Assembly (NCBI GenBank): GCA_944739405.2
Contig: OX123186.2
Span: 92,979,034-93,043,033, forward strand
Reading direction: 5' to 3'
Origin: Euclidia mi
Taxonomy: Eukaryota > Arthropoda > Insecta > Lepidoptera > Erebidae
DNA length: 64,000 bases
Every line of letters starts with the position of its first letter. Positions within the stretch are counted from its first letter, which is position 1. Below, in pieces: positions 22,492 to 33,382 of the stretch. The position numbers and the translations under genes were made by a program. The notes under the pieces are model-generated. The model saw nothing but the letters and a program-made list of their open reading frames with translations, was not told the origin of the DNA and did not search any database.

Positions 22492-23844
22492 TCACTGTAC
22501 CCGGGGTAACCTGCACCGCGGGATGCGCATCGACTTCAACTGTTCCAAGTGCTGCATCCACGACGCCCATTGCACTCTGAGGCTTTCGTCAAACTTCTCG
22601 TCCCAATTTGTACCGAGTCGCCAGGCTTCCTGTAGTATCTGTTTGGCTCGAACAGTCACGGGCGATGCGAGGCCGAGTGGGTCGTATAGCGACATAACTA
22701 TTTTCAACGCTTCCCGTTTCGTAGGCGCTTCGGTGCCGATGAGTCCGTCTGGAAGCCGTGCGAGTGCAAGGCTGAAGCTCAGCCCGTCCGCGCTCGCTCT
22801 CCACATCAAGCCGAGAATTCTCTCCTCTTGCCCCTTGCTGGCGAGGCCGACTGTCTCCTGGCGATGTTTACTCGGTTCTATTGCTTCTATGATTCGCTGT
22901 GGTGGGCGACTATTTGTGCAGGATGCAATGCACTGCTCCCCTATTGTCTTAACGACGGTAGGCTTAACGACGGCCTTCGAAACTATGGGAGAGTGCACCT
23001 GTCCTCTATCTAATACTATGTGAGAGTGCGTAACCGGCTTCACATCTATGTGAGAGTTACTCGGTTCTATATTTTCTATTTTCGATTCTACGTTTCTATC
23101 GTACGTGAGCCTCTTCGCTGCGTCTTCAAAACTATGTGGAATGACGTGTGCTTCTTTCTGTAGAAGGGCCGTCTCTATATGTCTATCTTCTAATTGTTTC
23201 GTATGTTTTTCTAACATATCTGTAGCCCGCTTCTCGGGGTCCGAGTTCGGTCGACGTGGGTTCACTATGAGCGATTCCAGTGCGAAATATTCTTTCAGTT
23301 GCGTTTCTATGTTTTCATCTATAGCGGAGAGACCGTTGACGAAGTGTACGGTGTTTCCCAAGGTGCGTGAGCGCGCGCCGTGCAGCACCCATCCCAGCGA
23401 CGTAAGCGACGCCACCGGTTGATCGTTGGGTCCTCTTCGTACTGCGTTCGCTATGAGCAGGTGCCAGTTGTCTTGTCCTATTAGCACCTTCGGCACGCCT
23501 ATGTCGTACACCAGCTTCTTCTTGATGCCTTCGAGGTGTTTGCAGTCTATCAGGTCCTCTTCGGCGATCTTCTGCGGCGACAGGTGTAGGCTGGCTACGG
23601 TGCGCGCACACAAAGGCACTTGTTTGCTGTCGGCGCCGGCTCCTCGTATTTGTATGTCTACGCGTCGCGACGTTGGCATGTCGATCGACGTATCGCCTAT
23701 GGCACGGATCGTAAACGGGTCCAGGTTCCCTTCCGCGCCGACTTCCTTGGCTATGTCTTCGTCTATGAGCGATACGGTGCTTCCGTCGTCGAGTAGGGCG
23801 AACGTAGACGCCTCTCCCGCCGGTCCGACTATCTGCACGGGCAC
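22492..23844 (-). CDS. BEL/Pao protease and pol remnant lacking the RT core
   Basis: 450 residues. The N-terminal part is an aspartic protease of the DUF1758 type (LLDDGSTVSLI, residues ~16-27). A linker follows. The C-terminal third has PTKRE and LYDPLGL, the segment normally found just after the reverse transcriptase. Between them I see no FDAS-like or Y-V-D-D motif and only about 80 low-similarity residues, so several hundred residues of reverse transcriptase are missing. The same frame is open upstream to the gag stop. Confidence 0.82.
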   Translation of the reverse strand: MPVQIVGPAGEASTFALLDDGSTVSLIDEDIAKEVGAEGNLDPFTIRAIGDTSIDMPTSRRVDIQIRGAGADSKQVPLCARTVASLHLSPQKIAEEDLIDCKHLEGIKKKLVYDIGVPKVLIGQDNWHLLIANAVRRGPNDQPVASLTSLGWVLHGARSRTLGNTVHFVNGLSAIDENIETQLKEYFALESLIVNPRRPNSDPEKRATDMLEKHTKQLEDRHIETALLQKEAHVIPHSFEDAAKRLTYDRNVESKIENIEPSNSHIDVKPVTHSHIVLDRGQVHSPIVSKAVVKPTVVKTIGEQCIASCTNSRPPQRIIEAIEPSKHRQETVGLASKGQEERILGLMWRASADGLSFSLALARLPDGLIGTEAPTKREALKIVMSLYDPLGLASPVTVRAKQILQEAWRLGTNWDEKFDESLRVQWASWMQHLEQLKSMRIPRCRLPRVQ

Positions 23845-23902
23845 TATCTTTAAGTATGCTTGAGCCTTTGCACGTATGCACGAACTGGCGACCGTTTCTT
23901 GC

Positions 23903-25546
23903 TTAGTGAAGCAACTGGTTGTGTGTAGCGCGGCATCCCTCTACACCGCACTTCTTGGGCTTGCACGAGTGTTCTATTCGGCGTATGCGTAAGCAGCGAA
24001 AACACAATCCATGCTGCTTAGCTAGCTGCCATCTCTTCTCTGCGTTGGCGTTACGAAACGTGCTGCAGGCCGACGAGTAGTGTCCTTCGCGTTCACATAT
24101 CCTGCACTTCGCGTTAGACGTGTCCGTATGCGTTCGCTTCTCCGTCGCCGTCGCCGTGTACGTCCTCTGCACGGTACGTCTGCTTGGCGGCCCATCGGTG
24201 ATGTTCTCAGCCGGCGCGAACGCGCTACAGTAACGCGCGTACTCTGTCACGAAGTCACTGAATCGGCTGAGGTCCGGCTTCGACTGGCACTTCTCGGTAT
24301 ACGTCTTGTACCACTGCACACGTAGCGAGTTCGGTAGCTTCTCGGTCAACACGCGCACTAGCTCCGCATTGATGAGGTAGTGTTCCTTTTTCAACGCACG
24401 AAGTGTGACGACGCCGCTTCTAATCTTGCTCGCGAACGCGCATATGTCCTTAGGTGCTTCGCTACAGCGTGGCAGGGTCCTCAGCTTGTCCGTCTCTGCC
24501 TGTGCGATCGAGTCTGGTCGTCCGAACTGCAGCTCCAACTCCTTCATAATCTCATCTGGTCGCGCATGCCCAATCAGTTCAGAGCTAACTGTTTCTAACG
24601 CTCTTCCCTTGAGACTTCTTCTCAGTCTCGCTGTATTCTCCACGTCGTTGAAGAAATTCTTGGTGGTGTCGTATATCACCTTGAACGACAGCCACTCGGT
24701 GTGCGCGCCGCCGAACGTCGGTAGCGTCATGATGACTTTCGAAACCGCCGGGTGTGGTGCAACTATCGATGTGTCCGGTGGCTTCCTGTCGGCGAGCGCG
24801 GCGATCGCGGAGGTGAGATCCGTGATGAACGGCTTCAGCGAATCACCTGCCTGTTGATGAACGTCCATCTTCTGTGAGGGCGGTCCATCTTCTATATCTA
24901 TCTTCTGTGCCCCGTCGACGTCCCTCTTCTTAGTGGGCGCCGATACCACTATATCTATATCTTCAAGGCCGGGCTGGGGTTCCGGAGCCTCTTCCAACCA
25001 CGAACGTATGTAATCTTGCTTCGACTGTCCATCCTCGTCGTAGTCATCGGAGTCCGCCTCCTCTTCAGCCTTCTGTAGTGCTAACTGTGCTAACTGTAGT
25101 TTTATCTTCAAAACTTCTTCTCGAGCCAACATCACATTTCTATTGGAGCGTCCCGTAGCTGCTGAGCGTTGGTCGCGTTCCCTCGTTGGCTTCTTTCTAT
25201 CTCTATTTTCTATTATGCTATGTTGCGCTGTACAAACGCTCGATCTATCGGATGGTTGCAACGTCCTTTCCTTGCCATCTTCATTTTTCGACTGCACCTC
25301 TGCTCGCTCCCTTGCATCTTGAGTGATGTTTCGTTCGTCCCTCCCCGCGGGGCCGGGGGGGGCCGGCGGCGGCGCGTCGCTCCCGACTGTTGTCGACGGC
25401 GATCGCGGTGGCCCGTCGTGACGGACGACCGCGGCGGCTGGGTTGCGGGCAGCGGCAGCGCGGGCAGGGGTACTGGAACTAGGCCCGGCGCCGGCCGCTC
25501 CCCCGGCGACCTCGGGAGCACGACCTCTTGAACGCATCGTAGGCAT
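23903..25546 (-). CDS. BEL/Pao gag polyprotein
   Basis: 547 residues starting close to the 5' LTR. The first ~130 residues are low-complexity (Pro/Ala/Arg-rich). The DUF1759-type capsid segment contains LPTFGG and EWLSF, then QFGRP. Two Cys/His knuckles close the protein (C-x2-C-x4-H-x4-C, and C-x2-C further on). It ends in TAA at 23903-23905, and the protease frame resumes one base over. In relatives gag and pol are often one frame, so this may be a mutation or a frameshift site. Confidence 0.88.
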   Translation of the reverse strand: MPTMRSRGRAPEVAGGAAGAGPSSSTPARAAAARNPAAAVVRHDGPPRSPSTTVGSDAPPPAPPGPAGRDERNITQDARERAEVQSKNEDGKERTLQPSDRSSVCTAQHSIIENRDRKKPTRERDQRSAATGRSNRNVMLAREEVLKIKLQLAQLALQKAEEEADSDDYDEDGQSKQDYIRSWLEEAPEPQPGLEDIDIVVSAPTKKRDVDGAQKIDIEDGPPSQKMDVHQQAGDSLKPFITDLTSAIAALADRKPPDTSIVAPHPAVSKVIMTLPTFGGAHTEWLSFKVIYDTTKNFFNDVENTARLRRSLKGRALETVSSELIGHARPDEIMKELELQFGRPDSIAQAETDKLRTLPRCSEAPKDICAFASKIRSGVVTLRALKKEHYLINAELVRVLTEKLPNSLRVQWYKTYTEKCQSKPDLSRFSDFVTEYARYCSAFAPAENITDGPPSRRTVQRTYTATATEKRTHTDTSNAKCRICEREGHYSSACSTFRNANAEKRWQLAKQHGLCFRCLRIRRIEHSCKPKKCGVEGCRATHNQLLH

Positions 25547-25552
25547 TCTTCA

Positions 25553-25571
25553 ATCCGGCTCGAAGCGACCA
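25553..25571 (-). other. Primer-binding site of the BEL/Pao element
   Basis: Five bases inside the 5' LTR the minus strand reads TGGTCGCTTCGAGCCGGAT, the form of a complement to a tRNA 3' end (CCA). It resembles tRNA-Tyr from memory, with mismatch; the tRNA identity is a guess. Confidence 0.6.
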
Positions 25572-25576
25572 ACAAA

Positions 25577-26728
25577 TGTAACGGATGCCAGGAATCGAAC
25601 CTTTGCTAGTCCGCTACAGTGCGCTGGTAGTGTGCTGCTGACGTGTGCCTACGACGATGCGTGTTCTTCTATGTGTGTGGACTGTATGGCTTCGATGTGT
25701 AAGGGCTTCAGAAATGAAACATCTTCATACGTTGAGAGCGATGCTGTTCAGGTGTTCGGTGCTTGATGGTTACAAGATGGTGGTTGAGACGCCAACAACT
25801 GGCCGATTACATGGTCGCTTAAGTACCTCGAAACTTTACCTTATCGACGACCATCGCACCGAACACGTGCACAGAGAATCTTTCGTTTATTTTTATTTCA
25901 AAAACAGTACAAATGTTACGTATGATTCGATCCTATTATACATACATACATGTTCTATACATCGTTAGATAGGTCTCATTAAGTTCTATCTATTGGTATA
26001 CAATACCTAAACCTTACTATTAGCGTCACTAAGTTATTCCATAAAAACTCCCAAAAAATGCTGCCACACAAGGGCCCGCCCACTATATTTTCTATTGAAA
26101 AACTATCGTATACTAAATTTATATATATAATTTTGGTAGGCCGTTGTGTACAACTATATGGGGCATCTATTAAAACAAACACCATGAAAATATCTTTATT
26201 CAATTCGAACATATTACATGATAACTTTGAAGCATAAAAAAATTACAGAATTTCTTAAGTAAATACTATCGTAAGTAAACAAATTTTATGATAAACATAC
26301 GAATGTTTGTTATTATGCTTATTTTAACTATATAAGGTAATAACTAGCAATAAAAGGGTATCTAGACATGATTTCAAGTCTATATGAAGCTAAAAAACAC
26401 TTATAAAACTATAAAACGAATATGTAAACAAACAGCTGTTTTATGAAGCATTAACTCTTATCTGTCACTACTGATAACGCTATTTATGATTCGATATCTC
26501 AGGTCCCTACAGTTAGCACAAGTTTAAGACTAATGTTCATGTATTACATAGTTGTTGTATATTAACAATCTAACCATTTACACTATTTTAGCTATTTTGT
26601 AACGTTTTGACACGTCCGGGAACGGAACCCGGTGTACCGCACGATTAGATAACACTGATTTTAACGATTTTCACTCGCGGTTTCGAATACACTATTCACT
26701 GTCATAGTTTTAATGTCTGTCGCGAACA
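25577..26728 (-). repeat. 5' LTR of the BEL/Pao element
   Basis: It contains the element's promoter by position. It differs from the 3' LTR at about nine bases (for instance in the 25808-25826 region, and 'tcata' for 'ttgta' near 26703). Confidence 0.92.
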
Positions 26729-26733
26729 CTTTT
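26729..26733. repeat. Target-site duplication, right (ctttt)
   Basis: Matches 19126-19130 exactly. The following bases are also T, so the limit rests on the element's CA end. Confidence 0.85.
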
Positions 26734-27870
26734 TTAGATTCGTTTTTGACATAAGCTCCATACAAAATATGTAAATCTCGAATCTCAAAATCAAAAACCA
26801 AGAAAGAGAAGCAAATAGCAGATAATATGCTTATACTTATGTTAATCAACGAGTCTATACAGTGTAATTTAATGAAATATAGGTGAAATACCTATATTTT
26901 TAATAAACCCGTATTTCATAACGAAAATTGTAAGGGTAAGTAATAAAGGAAAGCACCGCCATCAAATATTGGATTTCAGTTCATATATACAGCACGAAAG
27001 GAAAATTACTCTCCTGTACCAAGAGTCCAATAAAGAATTTAAGAAAAGACGATTACCTTAAACGGAACACATGAATCACATGGATTTTGCTGAAAATACT
27101 ATGAAGAAATACGGTCTTAAAACTTTTGGAAGTACACAACTCACTATCACAGAAGTTGTCTATTATTAATTCTTGTACATGTACATATCTAGTTCCTGTC
27201 CTGTTCGCGATTATTTTTGGTGTAGAATTGGTATCCAATATAAATTTTGAGGCTAATTTTCGTTGTTGTGAAATATATTTGAAAAATAAATGTTGAGAGA
27301 AATTAATAAATAAATGTTTCATTATTGATGGGTTATTGGGATTATATAATATTGATGGGTTTTTGGTTTTCTGTTACTTAATTTCGTTTGATTGGGCATA
27401 AATGGAAAGCTCATATAAATTCTGTGTATTCCCCTTAGGATAAGCTAAACTGCGTTGTACTTTTGGTATTAGGCTGTTATCCGTAACCAGAGCGCACAAA
27501 AAATATCAGACCGGAATCAGACTCAGTTTCGATCTTAGTTATAACTGTCCTTGTTTATAATTATGTCTAATTTTGTCAGTAAAATGTCGTAAACTGAGAT
27601 ATAGTAGACAATGAGAATCATAATACAGACATAACAGGACAATTAAATAAAATAAAATATCGAAGATAAAGAAGATCGTCATAATTTATTCATTAGTAAA
27701 TTGATAAAGTAGCAAACTGGTAAAGTAACATAATTACCCATCGTACTTATGTTACTTACCTATTTGCCTATTTGTAATTCTAATCTATCTGTTTTATCTG
27801 TAATCTGTATGTATGTACTGTTGTAATTCATGCTGATCATTATGAAAATATAATAATAATAATACTAACC
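26734..27870. other. Spacer, nothing recognised
   Basis: AT-rich; short open frames here lack motifs. The start (26740-26830) contains 'gacataagctccatacaaaatatgt', similar to foldback pieces at 32700-32760 and 53090-53160, so an eroded MITE may lie here. Confidence 0.4.
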
Positions 27871-28720
27871 CCTCTGGGGCAGCCGTTATCTCATCATGAG
27901 ACTAATACAATCTCGGAGGGCAGAGTAACAGCTTTCAAACATCACCTTCATCTTGTGATATAAACAAAAAATGTATTGCAAGATGAATAGAAAGCTTACA
28001 AACCGCAGGGCAGCTTTGTGGCGAGCTGAATGTGTGTGGCTACACTGCGGTCTCAAATACTTCAGAGAGTCGGTAAGGGCCTCGTCTCCGGCTTGCCTTT
28101 ATTGGCTGGTTGGAGTTGATGCCCAAGAGCGCCCGCAGGACTCTCAACTCTGGCTTGCCTTGGTTGGCCGGCCAGAAGGAAGTCGCAAGAGCTATCTGCT
28201 CGGGGGTGGAAGTGTAATTTTCAAGGGCGTAATTTCGGGGAAACCCGCTCCGGGTCACGACCCGCGATGGCGAAACCGGTGCAGCACCGCTCTACACCCC
28301 TAGCCACTCGCACCGGTATTGCCCTCTGGCTGCCTTTATGGCAGACTTCGTTTACCATGGTGGCTATTTAGAGAGGGCCCATCTAGTGAGTTGGCGAGTC
28401 ACCGTCTGCCCCTTTTCGACGTACTATAAGAGTACTTAGGGCAGACGCCGTTTTTCATCCATAATTTTCATATTCACTTATCCATTGAACGCCCATCACA
28501 ATAGCCCAGAGTAATTAGTTTACATACAAGTAGCAATAGTCCTACACCTGCTGCGGCTAATCCGTGGCTGTACTTCATAGTGCAGCTATGGAGGCTCCTC
28601 GTAGGTGTCCCACCACATTCTAGATTAAAATTCTCAAAGGGCCTCTGCGCGTTGGACCTATGTCTCCGTGTACGCCTGCCAAAGGGCCGGGTACTTTTTT
28701 AACATCATTATGTTAGAAAA
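27871..28720. mobile_element. GC-rich unidentified repeat-like insertion
   Basis: A block clearly richer in G+C than both flanks, with phrases such as 'ggccggccagaaggaagtcg' and 'gggaaacccgctccgggtca'. It has no long frame with recognisable domains. It could be the untranslated part of a non-LTR element; the family is unknown to me. Confidence 0.45.
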
Positions 28721-28868
28721 GTAAGCGTGAAAGAGAAACAAATAATACTAATAAGATCTCTTCATTTGCACCTCATATAAAATATATTGTTTTCACTTTA
28801 TTTATTTTACCCCATCTATTATTGCTTTCTTTTTTTGTTTATCCCATCCCCTAAATGCACGATTTTGG

Positions 28869-29057
28869 TTGCTTTATGTGTTTGGTACGAGTCGAAAGGG
28901 TAAGCCGGTCATCTTGGTGGGCGAACACAAGTTTTATAAGCACACCTTGTCTAGGCATGGACAACGTTGGTTGTGCAACTATAGGAAATGCAATGCAACA
29001 CTCTTCAACAAAGATGACGTCATTATCGGGAAATGCAGAGATCATAATCATAAATGA
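28869..29057 (+). pseudogene. Divergent FLYWCH unit without a normal acceptor
   Basis: The frame reads YVFGTSRKGKP, VGEHKFYKH, RW-L-C, then the second Cys after only four residues (usually six to eight), and DHNHK before TGA. The normal acceptor position has 'gc' instead of AG, after a good pyrimidine stretch. The nearest upstream AG (28754-28755) is in the right phase with an open frame of about 37 extra codons, but has no pyrimidine tract before it. Either it is decaying or it uses that weak site. Confidence 0.6.
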
Positions 29058-31039
29058 CGTTTTTAGTTTAGTTTTCTTAATAGTCTAGTTCTAAGTGTCA
29101 AACTTGATAGTTATAGTTCTATTTCTTTTCTATTTAGTGATAAGTAATACTATGGTATTTTATATTTTTCTGAAACTGTTAGCTATGAAAAGGTTGAATT
29201 AAAATGTTTACATATTATTTTTGAATTACGTAAGTAAATACTGTAAAAGAATTTAAGTAATGACTTGTTACAAAACGAAAACGAACATGTTTTGAAGTTT
29301 AAGTGAGAGCGATATACAAATGTTACGCAGTATAAAATGTGAGTTTGTTGGTTGATTTGATAGTATAATAAGTTAAGGAGCGTTGTTTAATTCATTGAAA
29401 GGCCGTTTGCTCGATTTCTGCAATCATCGCTTTTTCAACTAAAGTGAAACCATTCAAATAGCATGCATGATTTATCTTTTTCATTACCTCTATTACAAGA
29501 GGGCTGCTCTAGTGCAACAGTATGGTGACCTTTTGAATATATTTGCTTATTTGAGATATATCCATATATATGATTTTGCTAGAGTCATCGTGATACATTC
29601 ATTTGATGCGAAACAGGGTAGATATATGAGTTATAAGGTTCAGAGCGTGAGTCTTTCTTATTTAGTTAACAATGTTAAATACTTTTTTTTATTTTATTTT
29701 TATTTATAGACTCACGCCTATATCCCCGACTGGGTAGGCAGAGATTTAATATTACACCCAAATTTTGGCCATGATATTAGTATATCAACGTATTTAAGTA
29801 AACGGAACATCCTCATCATCAGCCTGCCATAGTCCACTGCTGGATATAAGATATAAGTGAAGAGATATTTCATTCATATTTTCGCCAATGATATACCTGA
29901 AGTTATTTGGTAAATTAGTCAAATCATACTTGTCGCTCATAGAGACCAAAACATGTACCTTATACATAAGTTACTACTACTTTGAAGATAAGGCTTTTTA
30001 GGAATAGAATAATCGATTTAAACTTACACGATTTGTATACATCATAAAATTTTATTAAAACGGGTCTTAATCGCGATATTTAACGAATGTTAAGTGTTGG
30101 TTCGGAGATATTTTTACCGTAAATAAATAAATATCGCGAGTAAGACCCGTTTATTTAACTTGTATGAGAAATAGAATCTTTCTTTCGATATTCATTTAAC
30201 CTGTACACAGGTCAGTGTATAAATATATAAAATAAATAAATATACATTGAGTGCAAAGAAACTAAGAGAAGTTCCATCATAATTATTTGTTTGGTTAAGT
30301 TTGAATGTTTTAGTTTTATTCTCAAATGTGTAATATTTTGCTTGGGGTCCATTTGATATATAGTTTATTTTTATATCCTTAATGTTGTTTTATTTACCTT
30401 GCACTTTTCCGAAATAAGTAATCACCATACTGTTAATAAATAATAGTTTCTGTTTTACCAGTTGATAGCTAGTTGTCACTGAAAGTTAGTTTGGTGGTCG
30501 ATATTAAAGACTTTAGCCTGGGACGTAGGATGTTGGCTTTTATGTAACAATGATGAGGAACGATCCTCATGTGTCTCTAAATGTTATAGCTCTGTATACT
30601 ATTATCATCATTTAAGCTTTACTCCAGTTGTAATCATTAACTTTTGCTTTGGAACAGGACTTATTTCTACTGTAATTGATTTATTAACAGATTTAACAGA
30701 CATCTGATCTACGTATCCTAACGCCTTCGGTAGTTCTGTGCTTAGGTGAAGATATTGAGGGTAAATAAACCCTAAGTAAAACATAAAACTAGCTTAAAGG
30801 AAGGAACTTTTAAACACTGTCTTTCTAACGTAGGTATTTTAGAGATTTATATAAGTTTAAAGAATTTTGTTGAAATCGGTGTATCAGTGTATGAATATTA
30901 TTGAAGCATATCTTAACATAAATAGTAAAAAAAACCCGTACAGAAAAGATTAGCTACTACTTTGTAATTTAGCAAATATTTTCGCAAATAAAACGTTACT
31001 CTTTTTAAGTTTTTACTCTGCCGTCGAATTCATTTACAG
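29058..31039. other. Long spacer with small repeat fragments
   Basis: It holds the partial SINE at 29703-29775 and a LINE-tail phrase ('agtccactgctggatataag' near 29830). At 30056-30155 two related phrases containing 'acgggtcttaatcgcgatat' lie in opposite orientations. No FLYWCH unit was found. Confidence 0.45.
29703..29775 (-). repeat. SINE family B, 3' fragment
   Basis: 'atagactcacgcctatatcc' followed by 'gggtaggcagag' is the inverted end of the element at 10798-11050. Confidence 0.65.
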
Positions 31040-31326
31040 AATTTCGCATCGTAAAAACATGGTGTAACAAGAGGATACTGCTAATGGGCAAGTATAGGTA
31101 CGGAGTCCATAGTTCGTCTCGGGAGCGGAAAATCCGCTGGATTTGCACCAGGAAGACCGCTGGCTGTCGGGCCACCGTCATAACTGTGGACGACCAGATC
31201 ATTAGAATGTTCAATAATCATCAACATAAGGATTTTATATTGTCTTTTGAGATATATACGACTAAAGTTTGTTTCGAGTATCCAATATTTTGGCACCAAG
31301 CACCGAAGCTGCTCGAGGCGCCATGA
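31040..31326 (+). CDS. mod(mdg4): FLYWCH terminal exon with 30-residue tail
   Basis: Acceptor 'gaattcatttacag', two bases, then FRIVKTWCNKR aligned over the usual P-V-F...G-N-P with no length change, followed by MGKYRYG, RW-I-C, six residues, Cys and NNHQH. Instead of stopping, the frame runs on for about 30 residues, including aromatic-rich FEYPIFWHQ, to TGA. The N-terminal part is the most divergent of the intact set (GNP is lost). It may be functional or drifting. Confidence 0.72.
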
Positions 31327-32172
31327 TAACGAATGTCCTCTGCTAGTATACATCCCAAAAGGCAATATGCAATAGTGACCACCAAAGTTTAAATTAATAG
31401 ATTAGTAGTAGAGCTAAGTGCTTAGAACTTTTAAATATATGTAGTTAATTTAGCGCAAGGAGATGCATTAATTTTTTATTCATTAATTTCGGTACTTTAT
31501 CTGTACTTATATATAAAAATTGTTTACATTCCACGTTAAATATATACAAATATAGAGAAATATATTGTCTAAAAAATATTTACACTTATGATGGTTACCC
31601 GATCGTTTGGTTAATTTACAATCGATTGTGTGGATTTGAATATGGAACTGTAATAAAATATGCCTATTTACATTTGTCTCAGAGCTGTGATTAAATGTGT
31701 CTTACTATATGTATGTACCTACTATATCTGTAAGTTTAAAGTTTATTGCTATTTTTAAAAAGAAATTAAGTGTTATATGCGGGTGTTTAATTAGTCACCT
31801 GTTGCTTACCTTAACTGTATACTAATTAGTCAACAATAATTCTTTATTAAGTTAAGCTTTTGGTGTGCATTAGTTTTGGATGTGCGTTCTTTGTCAGTCA
31901 ATAACGCAAAAAATTGTTACATACAGTGTACAGATAAGCAAAATTAAATGTATATAATATTTTATTGTTTGTATTTACTATGGTTTCTATAATATACACC
32001 GGGTCTCAGAGACATTTTTTAAATAGCAGTCACACTGTGGGGTTGCGAAATGAACCTGGACGACACTCATGTCGCTCTTTCTTCACATTTGGCAGAACTT
32101 TGTCTTTATTTTAAGGTTACGTTTTTCGATTGAGGTCTGGTACTTCCCTTTTAATGTTACGTTATGTTACAG
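31327..32172. other. Spacer, nothing recognised
   Basis: AT-rich; no coding or repeat signature noticed. Confidence 0.5.
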
Positions 32173-32369
32173 ATATTTCCTACGCCACGTCTCGTTGGGG
32201 GAACCCAGTGCTGTGTTATCAGGGTCACCGTTACGCAAGACACGCTATGAGTAGGCCACCCATGACCCGGTGGGCTTGCAACAAAGCCCGCAGCAAGTAT
32301 AAGTGCAGAAATACTATTATTTTACTCGAAGATACAATACACAGAATATTGCACAACCACACTCATTGA
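32173..32369 (+). CDS. mod(mdg4): FLYWCH terminal exon, ISYATSRWGNP type
   Basis: Acceptor 'ttatgttacag', two bases, then ISYATSRWGNP. The core GHRYARH is followed by RW-A-C, eight residues, Cys (the longest Cys-Cys gap here, shared with 55373), and HNHTH before TGA. Two overlapping H-x-H pairs occur at the end. Full core. Confidence 0.83.
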
Positions 32370-32664
32370 TTCATTTTTTACGAGTATAATATATTGTTTG
32401 GTTCTGTTTAATTTTATTTTGAATTTTATTGTTTTACTTTTTATATTAAATACCTGTGTCTTTCGACCGGCTTCCAATGGTCGTGGTCAGGGAGGTTTCA
32501 TTATGTTTTCCGCATGTGTAATTCACCATTTCCATGCTACTTTCCAGAACATGCCAATTTGCATGCCACAATCATGCCGTCTTACCTGTACAATAAAACT
32601 GTAGAGATACATCTGCCAACTTTTTTTCGCAATGTTGGTTATCATTATCAGCCGTCATCTGACC

Positions 32665-32812
32665 TCTAACGCCCGTTTCCAATATTCTATTTATTTTATG
32701 GATTTGCCTACCGGAGTAAGATATTTGACATATTTTGTATGGAGCTTATGTCAAATATCTATCTCTAGAAACCAAATCCATGGACGTAGGAGACAAGGTG
32801 GTCATAATATTC
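32665..32812. repeat. Foldback, MITE-like fragment
   Basis: The centre has 14-bp perfect arms (32719-32732 and 32747-32760) nested within a looser inverted 'ggatttg'/'caaatcc' pair. Similar phrases lie at 51530-51620 and 53090-53165. Confidence 0.5.
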
Positions 32813-32938
32813 AAATATAATGTAGGTAAGTATAATTATTATGTGTATTGTATGTTACGTCATGTAGATTTTCGAACAAGTAATAGTGGTGAAATTACTG
32901 GCCTAATTTCGATGTTGATATTTTCAAATCGTTTGCAG

Positions 32939-33132
32939 CGCCGAGGTTTTTGCTTTCAAGATACGGAAAACCGGTGATAGAATCTGGCGGGTTCCGTTAC
33001 AACCAGTGCAGTGGCGGCACCAAGCACAAGGCTAGATGGACATGCGTACGGGTGTCAACGGGATGTAAGGCCAGGATCTATACCATTGATGATGTAATCT
33101 ACAAGGTGTCTAATAGTCACAATCATTCATAA
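32939..33132 (+). CDS. mod(mdg4): FLYWCH terminal exon, SRYGKPVIE type
   Basis: Acceptor 'aatcgtttgcag', two bases, then PRFLLSRYGKP, GGFRYNQCS, RW-T-C, six residues, Cys, SHNHS and TAA. All core residues are present. SRYGKPVIE links it to the exon at 48347. Confidence 0.87.
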
Positions 33133-33382
33133 TGGTGACGTCAAATGCTCATCATCTCTGTCTCGTTTGCGATCCCAGACGTACGCCTTTGATCCCGATG
33201 TCGATGACGATGACTTATATAGGTACTACAGAGTGTAAATATTTAGTAGAATGTTGTTATTTTTTCGCTGTGTTCCGTAGCGTTCAGTATGGTTCAATAA
33301 ACTTATTTCAATTTGCATTAGTTCTTATTTTATGGAAGTTGTTAAGCCTTTATAAATTCAAGATCTATAGGAATAATTTATT

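Larger units (their letters stand above)
19131..26728 (-). mobile_element. BEL/Pao LTR retrotransposon, recently inserted, defective
   Basis: 7.6-kb element on the minus strand with 1152-bp LTRs (TG...CA ends), a 5-bp target duplication, a TGG-initiated primer-binding site, a purine tract, gag, aspartic protease, RNase H and integrase, in the order typical of BEL/Pao. The LTRs differ at about nine positions by eye. The reverse transcriptase core is absent. There are also a gag/protease frame change, a frameshift near 22515 and an in-frame TAG at 22131-22133. The internal region is much more GC-rich than the host sequence. It could move only with help from a complete relative. Confidence 0.92.

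Noticed and set aside
22481..23023. 180-residue + strand frame inside the retroelement
   Set aside because: Antisense shadow of pol.
23315..23881. Long minus-strand frame overlapping the protease
   Set aside because: Arg/His-rich alternate frame of a GC-rich coding region. The protease frame has the recognised motifs.
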